Source of the DNA: Cytophagaceae bacterium
Lineage (GTDB): Bacteria > Bacteroidota > Bacteroidia > Cytophagales > Cytophagaceae
Assembly (NCBI GenBank): GCA_025454925.1
Contig: JALONM010000019.1
Span: forward strand, 1 to 62,384
Length of the DNA: 62,384 nucleotides
Reading direction: 5' to 3'
The notes below the pieces were generated by a model. It had not been told where the DNA came from and did not search any database. It saw only the letters and a list, made by a program, of their open reading frames with translations. The translations under genes were made by a program, and so were the position numbers. Below are positions 27,554 to 34,892 of this stretch, in pieces. Numbering within the stretch: the stretch's first letter is position 1; every line of letters starts with the position of its first letter.

Positions 27554-30067
27554 ATGCAGCAAGCCACAAGCCATAGCGCCGATTGGAACGTCCTGATAGA
27601 TTTTAATCAGGATGGAAAAATTCTATCGGTAATGGGCTCCTACCGCGAAGTGGAATGGTCTTCCTTACTTAATACCAACTACCAGGAGGCACTTACCTTG
27701 TACGATTGCCACGGAGACATTTTCAATTTTGATTCCTTGCGGAAAAAGAAAAAAGTGTTTCTTTGTTCTGTTTCACTTCATGGTTCCAGGCCAGTAGCCA
27801 TGCGGGCTGAAGTAAAACTCCAAACACTGCTCCGATTGGAATTATCTTCAATAGATTCCTTTCTGGAAGAATTTAACAGCCTTCGCGAAAGCGAAAGTCG
27901 CTTTAGGAGTTTATATGATCACCTGAGTGAAGGCGTTTTAATCTGCGATTCTACCGGCAAATTTGTAGAATGGAACAAGGCTGCATGTCTCATCTACAAC
28001 CGACCCGATTTTGAGGGTATGACGGTGTTTGAATTATTCCCACACAATACCATAGAACAGAACGACTGGTATTGGAAGAGTTTCATGGACTCGGGCGTTA
28101 TTGAAGGATTTTATCGATTTAATACAGACCAGGGGCTGCGTTACATTGAATTTACTGGTAAAGCCAATGTATTTCGCGGTATGCACCTGGTGGTGTTCAG
28201 TGATCTCACGGAAAAGAAAAATACCGAAAAAGCATTACTTCAATCGCAGGCAAATCTTAAAACAATTTTTGATTACAGCGACCAGAATATTTTACTGATT
28301 AATCCAGACTATACAGTTATTGCAGCCAACCCGGCAGCGCAGAAAGTATGTTTCATGCTCTTTGGGAAAGAAATGGAATTGCCTTGTAATGTGCTGGACT
28401 ATGTAATCGATAAGGAGTTATTCGTTCATGAGTTTGAACGTGCCAAAACCGGACAACACGTAGTTTCCGAACGCTTGATCAAACCACAGGCGAACAATGA
28501 TATTTGGATGGAATTCAATTTTCTTCCCATCATTGACAATAAAGGATCTGTTAAAAGTATTTGTTATACCGCCAAAGACATCAGTTCGCGCAAGCGCAAA
28601 GCCATAGTGCTCGAAAACAGCGAACGCCGTTTCCGTCAACTTGCGGAAAACTCTCCGGACATCATTTATATTATTGATCTCTCTGAGCGAAAAATCACCT
28701 ACATCAACCGCCCGCACATCTTCGGATACGAAAGTACCGAAATGCTGGGCCCTGAAATATGGCGCGACATCGTACATCCCGACGATGTAGAATACGTAGA
28801 ATCGCATTGGACCAAGTTTCTTACTCGAAACAACAACAAGGTGGGCTCGTTGGAATACCGACTACGGACTAAAGATAAACATTACGAATGGGTCAACAAC
28901 CGCCACCTCATTGTTGAGCGGAATGAAAATAAAGAACCTCTCAAAGTTCTGTTGAATGTAACCATCATTACCGAGCGCAAACAAGCAGAACAAGCCCTCA
29001 TTGAAAGTGAAAGTAAGCTTACTTCCCTGATTGAAAACACGAGCGATTTGGTTTGGTCGATCGATACATCTTATTCGCTAACGGCTTCAAACAGTGCCTT
29101 CAAGAATTTAATTCGAAATAACTACCAGATTGAACTGACTAACGGCGATAATCTGATTGCATCCATTAAAGACATTGAAAAAGACGGATGGCTGGAACTG
29201 CATAAAAGTGCATTAAAAGGTAAACGTGTAACGGCAGAATTTTCCTGGTTTTCCGAAACCCGGGAAAATCTTTTTTACGAAATCACTTACAACCCAATCA
29301 TGGACAGCCTTGGCGAGGTAATCGGAGTGAGTGTTTTTGCCCGCGATATTACCCAGCGCAAACTCAACGAAGCCGTAATTATCCAAACCAATTTTGAATT
29401 AGACAGCTTTGTATACCGGGCTTCGCACGATTTACGTGCTCCTTTGCGTTCCATTCTCGGGCTTACCTCTATTATACGAACCGAGGCCAACGAAACAGAA
29501 AAAAAGAGATACCTGGGGTTAATTGAAAAAAGTGCTCATAAACTCGACAACTTCATTAGTGACCTTATCAACTTCTCACGAAATTCGCGTCTGGCCATTG
29601 AAGTAGAAGAAGTTGACTTTGCCCTTTTGCTTTCCGAAGCCAAAGAACATTTGAGGTTTATGGAAGATGCTGAGCGTGTAAATCTTCGTGAAGACATCCG
29701 GTTGGCCGCTCCTTTTTACTCAGACTCCAAAAGAATTCTCATCTTTCTCAATAACCTGCTCTCGAACGCTATTAAATATCAATCCTATCATACTGACCGA
29801 AAACCCTTTGTGCAGGTGCAAATCCTCGGCGATCAGGAAAAGGTTAGTATCCTCATCGAAGACAATGGCATTGGAATTCAAAAAGAATACCTGCCCCGGA
29901 TTTTTGAAATGTTCTTCCGAGCCTCGGAAAAGTCCTTTGGCTCGGGGCTTGGATTATATATCGTAAAACAAACCGTAGAAAAACTTGGTGGCAGTATTAC
30001 CGTCAGTTCTCAGCCTAACAAAGGTACCCGGTTCGAAATCATCCTCCCTAACAGACCCTTGGCATAA
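27554..30067 (+). CDS. PAS-domain sensor histidine kinase (soluble)
   Basis: 837 residues, no membrane segments. A non-PAS-like N-terminus (~1-110) is followed by four PAS domains (~112-222, ~228-350, ~355-478 with a PAC motif, ~482-605), a DHp domain with H625 (SFVYRASHDLRAP) and HATPase_c with LNNLLSNAIKYQ, DNGIGIQKEYL and GSGLGLYIV. It should sense a cytoplasmic cue. There is no nearby receiver. The DHp helix matches the kinase at 10940, so the two may share a response regulator. It starts 1 nt after the transglycosylase gene, so it is in the same operon. Confidence 0.93.
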   Translation: MQQATSHSADWNVLIDFNQDGKILSVMGSYREVEWSSLLNTNYQEALTLYDCHGDIFNFDSLRKKKKVFLCSVSLHGSRPVAMRAEVKLQTLLRLELSSIDSFLEEFNSLRESESRFRSLYDHLSEGVLICDSTGKFVEWNKAACLIYNRPDFEGMTVFELFPHNTIEQNDWYWKSFMDSGVIEGFYRFNTDQGLRYIEFTGKANVFRGMHLVVFSDLTEKKNTEKALLQSQANLKTIFDYSDQNILLINPDYTVIAANPAAQKVCFMLFGKEMELPCNVLDYVIDKELFVHEFERAKTGQHVVSERLIKPQANNDIWMEFNFLPIIDNKGSVKSICYTAKDISSRKRKAIVLENSERRFRQLAENSPDIIYIIDLSERKITYINRPHIFGYESTEMLGPEIWRDIVHPDDVEYVESHWTKFLTRNNNKVGSLEYRLRTKDKHYEWVNNRHLIVERNENKEPLKVLLNVTIITERKQAEQALIESESKLTSLIENTSDLVWSIDTSYSLTASNSAFKNLIRNNYQIELTNGDNLIASIKDIEKDGWLELHKSALKGKRVTAEFSWFSETRENLFYEITYNPIMDSLGEVIGVSVFARDITQRKLNEAVIIQTNFELDSFVYRASHDLRAPLRSILGLTSIIRTEANETEKKRYLGLIEKSAHKLDNFISDLINFSRNSRLAIEVEEVDFALLLSEAKEHLRFMEDAERVNLREDIRLAAPFYSDSKRILIFLNNLLSNAIKYQSYHTDRKPFVQVQILGDQEKVSILIEDNGIGIQKEYLPRIFEMFFRASEKSFGSGLGLYIVKQTVEKLGGSITVSSQPNKGTRFEIILPNRPLA

Positions 30068-30072
30068 ACGCC

Positions 30073-30095
30073 AAAATGCAACAACATTGCATTTT
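30073..30095. promoter_or_regulatory. Operator-like palindrome upstream of the metal-uptake-like operon
   Basis: Perfect 9-bp inverted repeat AAAATGCAA-CAACA-TTGCATTTT (centre 30084). The right arm covers the -33 TTG of the promoter at 30087-30116, so a bound dimer would block RNA polymerase. Size and symmetry fit a Fur/Zur-family box. The identity of the regulator is inferred from the operon content. Confidence 0.65.
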
Positions 30096-30116
30096 AATCA
30101 ATTATTCTTACCTTTG
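30087..30116 (+). promoter_or_regulatory. Promoter of the His-rich protein/TonB receptor/lipoprotein operon
   Basis: TTG at 30087-30089, 19 nt, TACCTTTG at 30109-30116: full match to the Bacteroidetes consensus. The predicted start falls at about 30120-30121, on or next to the GTG start codon of the first gene. Confidence 0.65.
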
Positions 30117-30120
30117 CGCT

Positions 30121-30447
30121 GTGAAGGGGTTTTCGCGCATATTGACAGTTGCATTGATAGGACTTGTGTTGTTTACGCAAGTGTTGGTGCATCTGTGGCA
30201 TGACCACGAAGAACACGAACACGCTGAATTTACCACCGCTGCCACCGTGCTCGCACAGGAAGAAGAAGCGTGCATCCTGTGCAAATTCGATGCGTTCACT
30301 CTATATCTTGTACCCGCCTTGCTGCTGTTGTTGTTTACCGTTTTTCAGCAACAAATTCCTTATACATTTAGTACTGAAGCAATTTTCTTTGTACCTGTAT
30401 TTCAACAGAAATCACGAGGCCCCCCTTTGCTAGCTATTCATCCATAA
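30121..30447 (+). CDS. Small His-rich membrane protein of a metal-uptake-like operon
   Basis: 108 residues from GTG 30121. One N-terminal membrane segment (~6-22) leads to a histidine/acid cluster, HLWHDHEEHEHAEF, then a Cys-x2-Cys pair (ACILCKF) and a second hydrophobic segment (~64-82). This resembles small metal-binding proteins found before TonB receptors in Bacteroidetes. The frame also has an ATG at 30076 (123 residues), but that lies upstream of the promoter and within the operator; with the promoter as read, GTG would be almost leaderless. Function inferred: metal binding or sensing at the membrane. Confidence 0.65.
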   Translation: MKGFSRILTVALIGLVLFTQVLVHLWHDHEEHEHAEFTTAATVLAQEEEACILCKFDAFTLYLVPALLLLLFTVFQQQIPYTFSTEAIFFVPVFQQKSRGPPLLAIHP

Positions 30448-30519
30448 GCTTTAGCGGCTTTCCTATCGGGGGACTCCCCCCTGTCATCTTATTCCTGTCA
30501 TTTATTTTAATTGTTCAAC

Positions 30520-32835
30520 ATGCGCATAGCGTGGCTCTATTCCAGTTTGCTGCTGGCAATCCTTTCGGCTTTCGGTCAGGAACGCTGCCATCTGCATTTA
30601 TCGGGCAGAGTGATTAATGCAGAAGATGGGAGCTTTATTCAAGGAGCAAAGGTTTCGGTGGGCAACCGCCTTGTTACAAGTGACATTGCCGGAAATTACG
30701 ACTTCCATGATCTATGCGCGGATACCTTGCTGATTGAGTGTGTATATCCTGGATTTAAAAAACTGCGCTATACAATTTTCCTGAGTGAAAGTCGCCTTGA
30801 AAACATTAATCTGCACCGCGATACCTGCGTTATGGAATCGGTGATTGTAAAAGGGAAAAAAAATAAAATAGAATTGCGCCGCCAGCAAAGTATTAGCTCG
30901 GAAGATTTGTTACGTTCCCAAGGCTTGTCGCTGGGAGAACAACTGCGTTCGATAGAGGGGGTTACGGTCGTACAAACCGGTCCCACCATATTTAAACCTG
31001 TGATACAAGGGCTCTACGGACAGCGGGTAGTGATGATGAACAACGGCATTCGCCAGGAAAGTCAACAATGGGGATCGGAACATGCACCGGAAATTGATCC
31101 GTTTGTTTTCGACCGGATCAGTATTATAAAAGGTGCAGCCTCCGTTCGTTACGGAGCCGATGCATTGGGAGGAGTCATCTTATTAGATCAAAATCCCTAC
31201 CGCAAAAAGGATGGTTTGGAAGGGGCCATTCAGACCTCAGCGTTTGATAATAATCAAATGCTGAGTGCGGCAGGGAAACTGGAAGGCCGGTATAAATTAA
31301 TTAGCGGGCGCCTGCAAGCTTCTACCCGCCAGGCAGGCGATTCCAGAACACCTTCTTATGTATTGAGTAATACTGGTTTTCAGGAATACAATTTTTCTTA
31401 TGGCCTGGCAGTGCAAAAAAGAAAATGGGGGCTGGACTTTTATTACAGTCAATTCAATACGAAAGTAGGAATTCTTTCTGCAGCACACATCGGGAATTTA
31501 ACAGACCTAAACCGCGCCATTCAAAACGAAAAACCGTTGGTCATTGATTCTTGGACCCGATCCATTGAACGCCCCTACCAGCTTGTAGCCCATGAGTTAC
31601 TAAAAGCGCAAGCTTTTGCCAGAGTAAGCACCTGGTTGAAAGTAAGTTCTTATTATGCTCTGCAATACAACGACCGTAAAGAATTCGATAAGCATCGTCC
31701 TTACAACGACGAATTGGCCAGTAAAAATTTGCCAGAGCTTGATATGCGCATTTCCACGCATCAGGCGCAGGTACTGGCAGAACATAATTTTCATACCGAA
31801 CATTACGGAACCTTGGGTGTGTTTTATGCTCAACAAAGCAATGCATCCCTGGGACGTCCTTTTATTCCTAATTTTAAGAGTACTACCTTAGCGGTATTCG
31901 CTACCGAAGCCTGGCAACACAAGCGCTGGCAGGCAGAAATAGGAGCTCGTGCCGAGCGAAAATTCATTCAGGTTTTTTATTACCGCAGGAATGAATTGCA
32001 AACGCCCGATCATCTTTTTCAAAATGTAGCTATTCATTTGGGTGGGAATTATGAATTACGGCCTCATTTAAAATTATACGGAAATTTATCTACCGGATTT
32101 CGTCCACCGCATGTAAGTGAGTTGTACAGCAATGGTGTGCATCATGGAACAGCCTCTGTGGAACTGGGCGATTCTACCTTAGTTCCGGAGAAGGCCTATT
32201 CGGCTTCCCTTTCCCTGCCTTTTCATACTAAAAAAATAAAGGGTGAAATTTTAGTGTATCAAAATTACATACAGGATTTCATTTATCTACGACCCATCTT
32301 CCCTTCTACTTTAACCATTCGTGGTGCCTTTCCTACGTTTGCCTACACCCAGCATCACGCCCGCTTTACAGGATGTGATGTATCGATTCAAGACACCGTT
32401 CGGGCACGATGGGTATTAAAAGGAAAAGGAAGTGTGGTCAACAGCCGTTTGGTGCCGGAACGAGAAGTTATTTTTCTAAGTCCTCCAGCTCGTGCCGAGG
32501 CCGAATTACGATTTCTGATGGGGAAAAAGAAATTGAATTATCCGGCATATGCACAAGCCAGTGTTCAGAAAACATTCCGGAAAACGGAAGTTTCGGCCAG
32601 CCAGGATTATGCCGCAGCGCCGGATGGATATTGGCTGTTGCACCTGGAAGCAGGATTTACAAGAAACAAAGAGAAAGTAAGCCTGTGGTGGAGTGCAGGG
32701 ATTAACAATGTGTTAAACACGCGCTACCGCGACTATCTAGATCGCTTCCGTTACTTTGCGGATGCTACTGGAAGAGTCATTTACCTTAAATGCAGAATTT
32801 ATTTCAATCAACAATCTAATCATGTTTCACTTTAA
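30520..32835 (+). CDS. TonB-dependent outer-membrane receptor
   Basis: 771 residues from ATG 30520 (a TTG three codons earlier is possible). Signal peptide ~1-19; CarboxypepD-regulatory-like domain ~22-95 (HLSGRVINAEDGSFIQGAKV); plug ~110-215 with SIEGVTVVQTG, GLYGQRVVMMNNGIRQES, and IIKGAASVRYGADALGGVI; then a ~550-residue barrel with STGFRPPHVSELYSNG. The upstream His-rich protein and Fur/Zur-like operator point to a metal or metal complex as substrate, but barrel sequence alone does not define it. Confidence 0.92.
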   Translation: MRIAWLYSSLLLAILSAFGQERCHLHLSGRVINAEDGSFIQGAKVSVGNRLVTSDIAGNYDFHDLCADTLLIECVYPGFKKLRYTIFLSESRLENINLHRDTCVMESVIVKGKKNKIELRRQQSISSEDLLRSQGLSLGEQLRSIEGVTVVQTGPTIFKPVIQGLYGQRVVMMNNGIRQESQQWGSEHAPEIDPFVFDRISIIKGAASVRYGADALGGVILLDQNPYRKKDGLEGAIQTSAFDNNQMLSAAGKLEGRYKLISGRLQASTRQAGDSRTPSYVLSNTGFQEYNFSYGLAVQKRKWGLDFYYSQFNTKVGILSAAHIGNLTDLNRAIQNEKPLVIDSWTRSIERPYQLVAHELLKAQAFARVSTWLKVSSYYALQYNDRKEFDKHRPYNDELASKNLPELDMRISTHQAQVLAEHNFHTEHYGTLGVFYAQQSNASLGRPFIPNFKSTTLAVFATEAWQHKRWQAEIGARAERKFIQVFYYRRNELQTPDHLFQNVAIHLGGNYELRPHLKLYGNLSTGFRPPHVSELYSNGVHHGTASVELGDSTLVPEKAYSASLSLPFHTKKIKGEILVYQNYIQDFIYLRPIFPSTLTIRGAFPTFAYTQHHARFTGCDVSIQDTVRARWVLKGKGSVVNSRLVPEREVIFLSPPARAEAELRFLMGKKKLNYPAYAQASVQKTFRKTEVSASQDYAAAPDGYWLLHLEAGFTRNKEKVSLWWSAGINNVLNTRYRDYLDRFRYFADATGRVIYLKCRIYFNQQSNHVSL

Positions 32836-32851
32836 TGTACCATACAACTCT

Positions 32852-33418
32852 ATGAAAAAAGTAATGTTATCGGCAGCTCTTGTATTGGCTGCATTTTCTT
32901 GCAAGAAAAAAGAAGAAGTAAAACCAGAAAATCCGGTAAATCCGAATGAAACAGAACTAATTACCACCTTGTTGTGGTCGTTCACCGAAGGCTCCAATGC
33001 TAGTGAATTCAAATTCAAAGATGTGGATGGTGAAGGAGGAAATGCCCCTACCATTGATACGATCCGTTTGAAAGCAAATACGACCTACACAACAGTGATT
33101 ACATTGCTGGATGAAACGAAAAATCCGGCAGATACCATTTCCAATGAGGTGATGGAAGAAGACGATGAGCATCAATTCTTTTTCGTTTCCAGTGAAATTG
33201 CCGGACTTACCATTTCTTATGAATCCTATGATGTAGATGCTAATAATGTACCTTTAGGAATTTTACCCAAAGTAGTTACAGGTAATACTACTGGAATCGG
33301 AAAAATTAAGGTGACCTTGAAACATCAGGCGGAGGACAAACCCAAAACCGGAAATGGAGACAGCTCTATTGGCGATACTGATATTGAGGTGACATTCCCG
33401 GTAAAAATCACCAATTAA
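32852..33418 (+). CDS. Lipoprotein paired with the TonB receptor
   Basis: 188 residues from ATG 32852, 16 nt after the receptor stop. The lipobox (MKKVMLSAALVLAAFSC) gives a lipidated cysteine at 17, followed by a charged KKKEE linker. The mature part is a beta-rich domain (ELITTLLWSFTEGSNASEF; LTISYESYDVD; IGKIKVTLKHQAED). The open frame extends to an ATG at 32756 inside the receptor, but only the 32852 start gives a signal sequence. Proteins of this type often sit beside TonB receptors; it may be a surface ligand-binding partner. No precise family named. Confidence 0.8.
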   Translation: MKKVMLSAALVLAAFSCKKKEEVKPENPVNPNETELITTLLWSFTEGSNASEFKFKDVDGEGGNAPTIDTIRLKANTTYTTVITLLDETKNPADTISNEVMEEDDEHQFFFVSSEIAGLTISYESYDVDANNVPLGILPKVVTGNTTGIGKIKVTLKHQAEDKPKTGNGDSSIGDTDIEVTFPVKITN

Positions 33419-33526
33419 ACCCCTAGAAGCGTACGATGGAGCAAGCGCATGGATCGCAGATCCATGGCAAGTAATCTCGTGATTTTATTGGTCGTTTTTC
33501 CATAGAAAAATTTCTATGGAGGTCCT

Positions 33527-33557
33527 AAAAAAGCAGCGTAAAACGCTGCTTTTTTTG
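33527..33557 (+). terminator. Terminator of the TonB receptor/lipoprotein operon
   Basis: 12-bp stem AAAAAAGCAGCG/CGCTGCTTTTTT (33527-33538 with 33544-33555), 5-nt loop, followed by further T. About 110 nt after the lipoprotein stop. Confidence 0.9.
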
Positions 33558-33564
33558 TGTCTTC

Positions 33565-33702
33565 AACCTTGGTGGTTGTGGAAATGATTTGATGAGCTGG
33601 TATAAAAAAATAATCCTAATAATATCCGTCTGATATTATTAGGACCCCAAACACTATGACTTATGAAAGCAACTAAATCTAAGTATATATACGGAGGGTT
33701 TT
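33565..33702 (+). repeat. Element A, copy 1
   Basis: Starts with AACCTTGGTGGTT and includes the 77-nt core (33604-33680) that is identical in all three copies: A-tract, 12-bp hairpin (33614-33644, loop CCGTCTG), CCCCAAACACT and the first codons of a short ORF. The unit repeats with a 169-nt period in copy 2. On the minus strand the hairpin is followed by a T-rich run and looks like a terminator. Confidence 0.85.
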
Positions 33703-33728
33703 GGTCTAAGGTTTTCCTGTTTTTATAA
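33663..33728 (+). other. Short ORF of element A copy 1 (21 residues)
   Basis: Begins MKATKSKYIYGGF and ends in a hydrophobic SKVFLFL tail. The first six codons lie in the invariant core. No ribosome-binding site or promoter is clear. It could be a translated peptide or an accident of the repeat. Confidence 0.3.
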
Positions 33729-33733
33729 AATTT

Positions 33734-33872
33734 AACCTTGGAGGTTGCGAAATTTATTTCCTGAGTTGGCATAAAAAAATAATCCTAATAATATCCGTCT
33801 GATATTATTAGGACCCCAAACACTATGACTTATGAAAGCAACTAAATCTGAATATATATACGGAGGGTTTTG
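33734..33872 (+). repeat. Element A, copy 2
   Basis: Same unit as copy 1, including the AACCTTGG flank (about 75 % identical there) and the invariant 77-nt core at 33773-33849; hairpin at 33783-33813. Similarity to copy 1 continues to the GGAGGGTTTT at ~33872, then stops. Confidence 0.85.
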
Positions 33873-33918
33873 TACCAGGGTTGTTCTTCTGCGCAAAAAA
33901 AACGAATTTATTTTTTAA
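33832..33918 (+). other. Short ORF of element A copy 2 (28 residues)
   Basis: Begins MKATKSEYIYGGF and ends in a different, basic tail (LLRKKNEFIF). Codon 7 is GAA here and GAG in copy 3, both glutamate. Coding status unproven. Confidence 0.3.
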
Positions 33919-33929
33919 ACCGGTATTTC

Positions 33930-34015
33930 CCCATCGTGCACTTCGCTTCTATTGAGAAAGCTTATGGATCCTAGATCGATAGCGGTAATCCCGACAAAGA
34001 AATTATAGGCTTCGG
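33930..34015 (-). repeat. Element B, inverted degenerate copy
   Basis: Read on the minus strand it contains GTCGGGATTACCG, the GATC-containing palindrome (ATCGATCTAGGATCCAT) and AAGCTTTCTC followed by AATAGAAGCGAAGTGCAC. The last part is the reverse of the loop found in the forward copy at 34337. Confidence 0.6.
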
Positions 34016-34039
34016 GAAAAAAATCTATGGAGAATTCCA

Positions 34040-34172
34040 TCTAAAACATGGCTAGTGTTGCGTGAGGGATAGAGTGTAAAGCCATGGCGCAATAAGCGCC
34101 ATGGCTTGCAGCGATAGCCCGGCCCGCCGTGGTGGTGGCGCCTGTGGCGCCACTCCGCCACAAGGGACACGC
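34040..34172 (-). repeat. Element C, GC-rich structured repeat
   Basis: On the minus strand: GGGCGTGTCCC, a GC-rich hairpin (GGCGCC arms at ~34137-34158), GGGCCGGGCTATCGCTGCAAG, a second hairpin CCATGGCGC-TTATT-GCGCCATGG (~34081-34104), then CTATCCCTCACGCAAC. Far richer in G+C than its surroundings. I recall similar sequence in intergenic DNA of many Bacteroidetes genomes, but cannot check that here. A shorter copy is at 51304-51362. Confidence 0.7.
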
Positions 34173-34336
34173 CCAACTTAAAATCTGGAGTTTGAATACT
34201 GGCTAAAGGCAATGCGATGGTTAGAGCTTTAGCTGCATAAAAAACGATTATCACGATCTTAACAATTAGGTTAATGATACCTATATGCCATAAAACCAGG
34301 GAATTGCCATAATTTTTGAGGGTATTGAAATAAAAT

Positions 34337-34530
34337 TAACCCTAATTTCTCCATAGAAATTCTTCTATTGAAAAACAACTACTAAAATCAAGGGCTTCAG
34401 ATGGTATCGAATAAAAGAAATTCTTTTCTAAGCCCATGATTTTCTAAGTCGGGATTACCGACCATGGATCTACGATCCATGAGCTTTCTCCATAGTGCGC
34501 TTCGCTTCTATCGAGAAAAGCCGGATTAAT
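34337..34530 (+). repeat. Element B, long forward copy
   Basis: About 150 nt (34337-34487) matching 51147-51293 at roughly 90 % identity, including AAAGAAATTCTTTTC, GTCGGGATTACCG and the palindrome CATGGATC-TAC-GATCCATG (34463-34481). It then carries TTTCTC...GAGAAA arms around a TGCGCTTCGCTT loop. Confidence 0.8.
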
Positions 34531-34573
34531 ATATGTTTGGCTGGCTGCGGATGGAATAAAACCTAAAAGCCTT

Positions 34574-34666
34574 AAAAAAAAATAATCCTAATAATATCCG
34601 TCTGATATTATTAGGACCCCAAACACTATGACTTATGAAAGCAACTAAATCTGAGTATATAAACGG
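34574..34666 (+). repeat. Element A, copy 3
   Basis: Holds the invariant 77-nt core (34576-34652; hairpin 34586-34616) but lacks the AACCTTGG flank; similarity ends at GTATATA. It lies ~230 nt past the rsmI stop in the orientation where its hairpin plus T-rich run could end rsmI transcripts. Confidence 0.85.
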
Positions 34667-34694
34667 CACAAGGAAACATAGGGTTACGTTTTAA
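34635..34694 (+). other. Short ORF of element A copy 3 (19 residues)
   Basis: MKATKSEYINGTRKHRVTF and stop. Same first nine residues as copy 2, then a different tail. Coding status unproven. Confidence 0.3.
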
Positions 34695-34744
34695 CCCGGA
34701 TTTTAAAAAGATTTTTTTTGGGGGAGCCTGTACATTACAATGCC

Positions 34745-34821
34745 AGGATTAGCGTTGATGGATATGCGATCCATGAATGTTTTGTTCTTATGGCTGCGTG
34801 TTTAGTGAGAAAAGCAGGTTT
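34745..34821 (+). repeat. Element B, degenerate forward copy
   Basis: GGATTAGCG followed by ATGGAT-ATGCG-ATCCAT (34758-34774) and, 40 nt later, GAGAAAAGCAGG. Order and spacing match the copy at 34337, but the sequence is decayed. Confidence 0.5.
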
Positions 34822-34892
34822 TTAAAGAAAAAAATATTTAATAGGGGGGATTACCAATAAAGTAAGGAAAACGGCATGGAAAAGCAGACTTT

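Larger units (their letters stand above)
33419..34892. other. Gene-free repeat island I (1.47 kb)
   Basis: Between the lipoprotein terminator and the rsmI stop lies a patchwork of at least three repeat families: element A (three copies), element B (two forward copies, one inverted, plus an isolated palindrome at 33448-33466) and element C (one copy). A hairpin CCATAGAAA-AA-TTTCTATGG is at 33500-33519. No long ORF, RNA gene or transposase is present. Parts of elements B and C recur at 51.1-51.6 kb. Confidence 0.8.

Noticed and set aside
25974-30067. Frameshift or fusion between the lytic transglycosylase and the PAS kinase
   Set aside because: The genes are in adjacent frames with a clean stop and start one base apart; both are full length.
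30076-30120. Upstream ATG start for the His-rich protein
   Set aside because: These 15 codons lie over the operator and promoter, and lack the character of a signal sequence.
33604-33680. Integron attC site
   Set aside because: The hairpin is perfect with no bulged bases or GTTRRRY/RYYYAAC core sites, and there are no gene cassettes or integrase.
33565-34666. CRISPR array made of the element A repeats
   Set aside because: Only three copies, irregular spacing (169 and ~800 nt), a repeat far too long (77 nt or more) and no cas genes.
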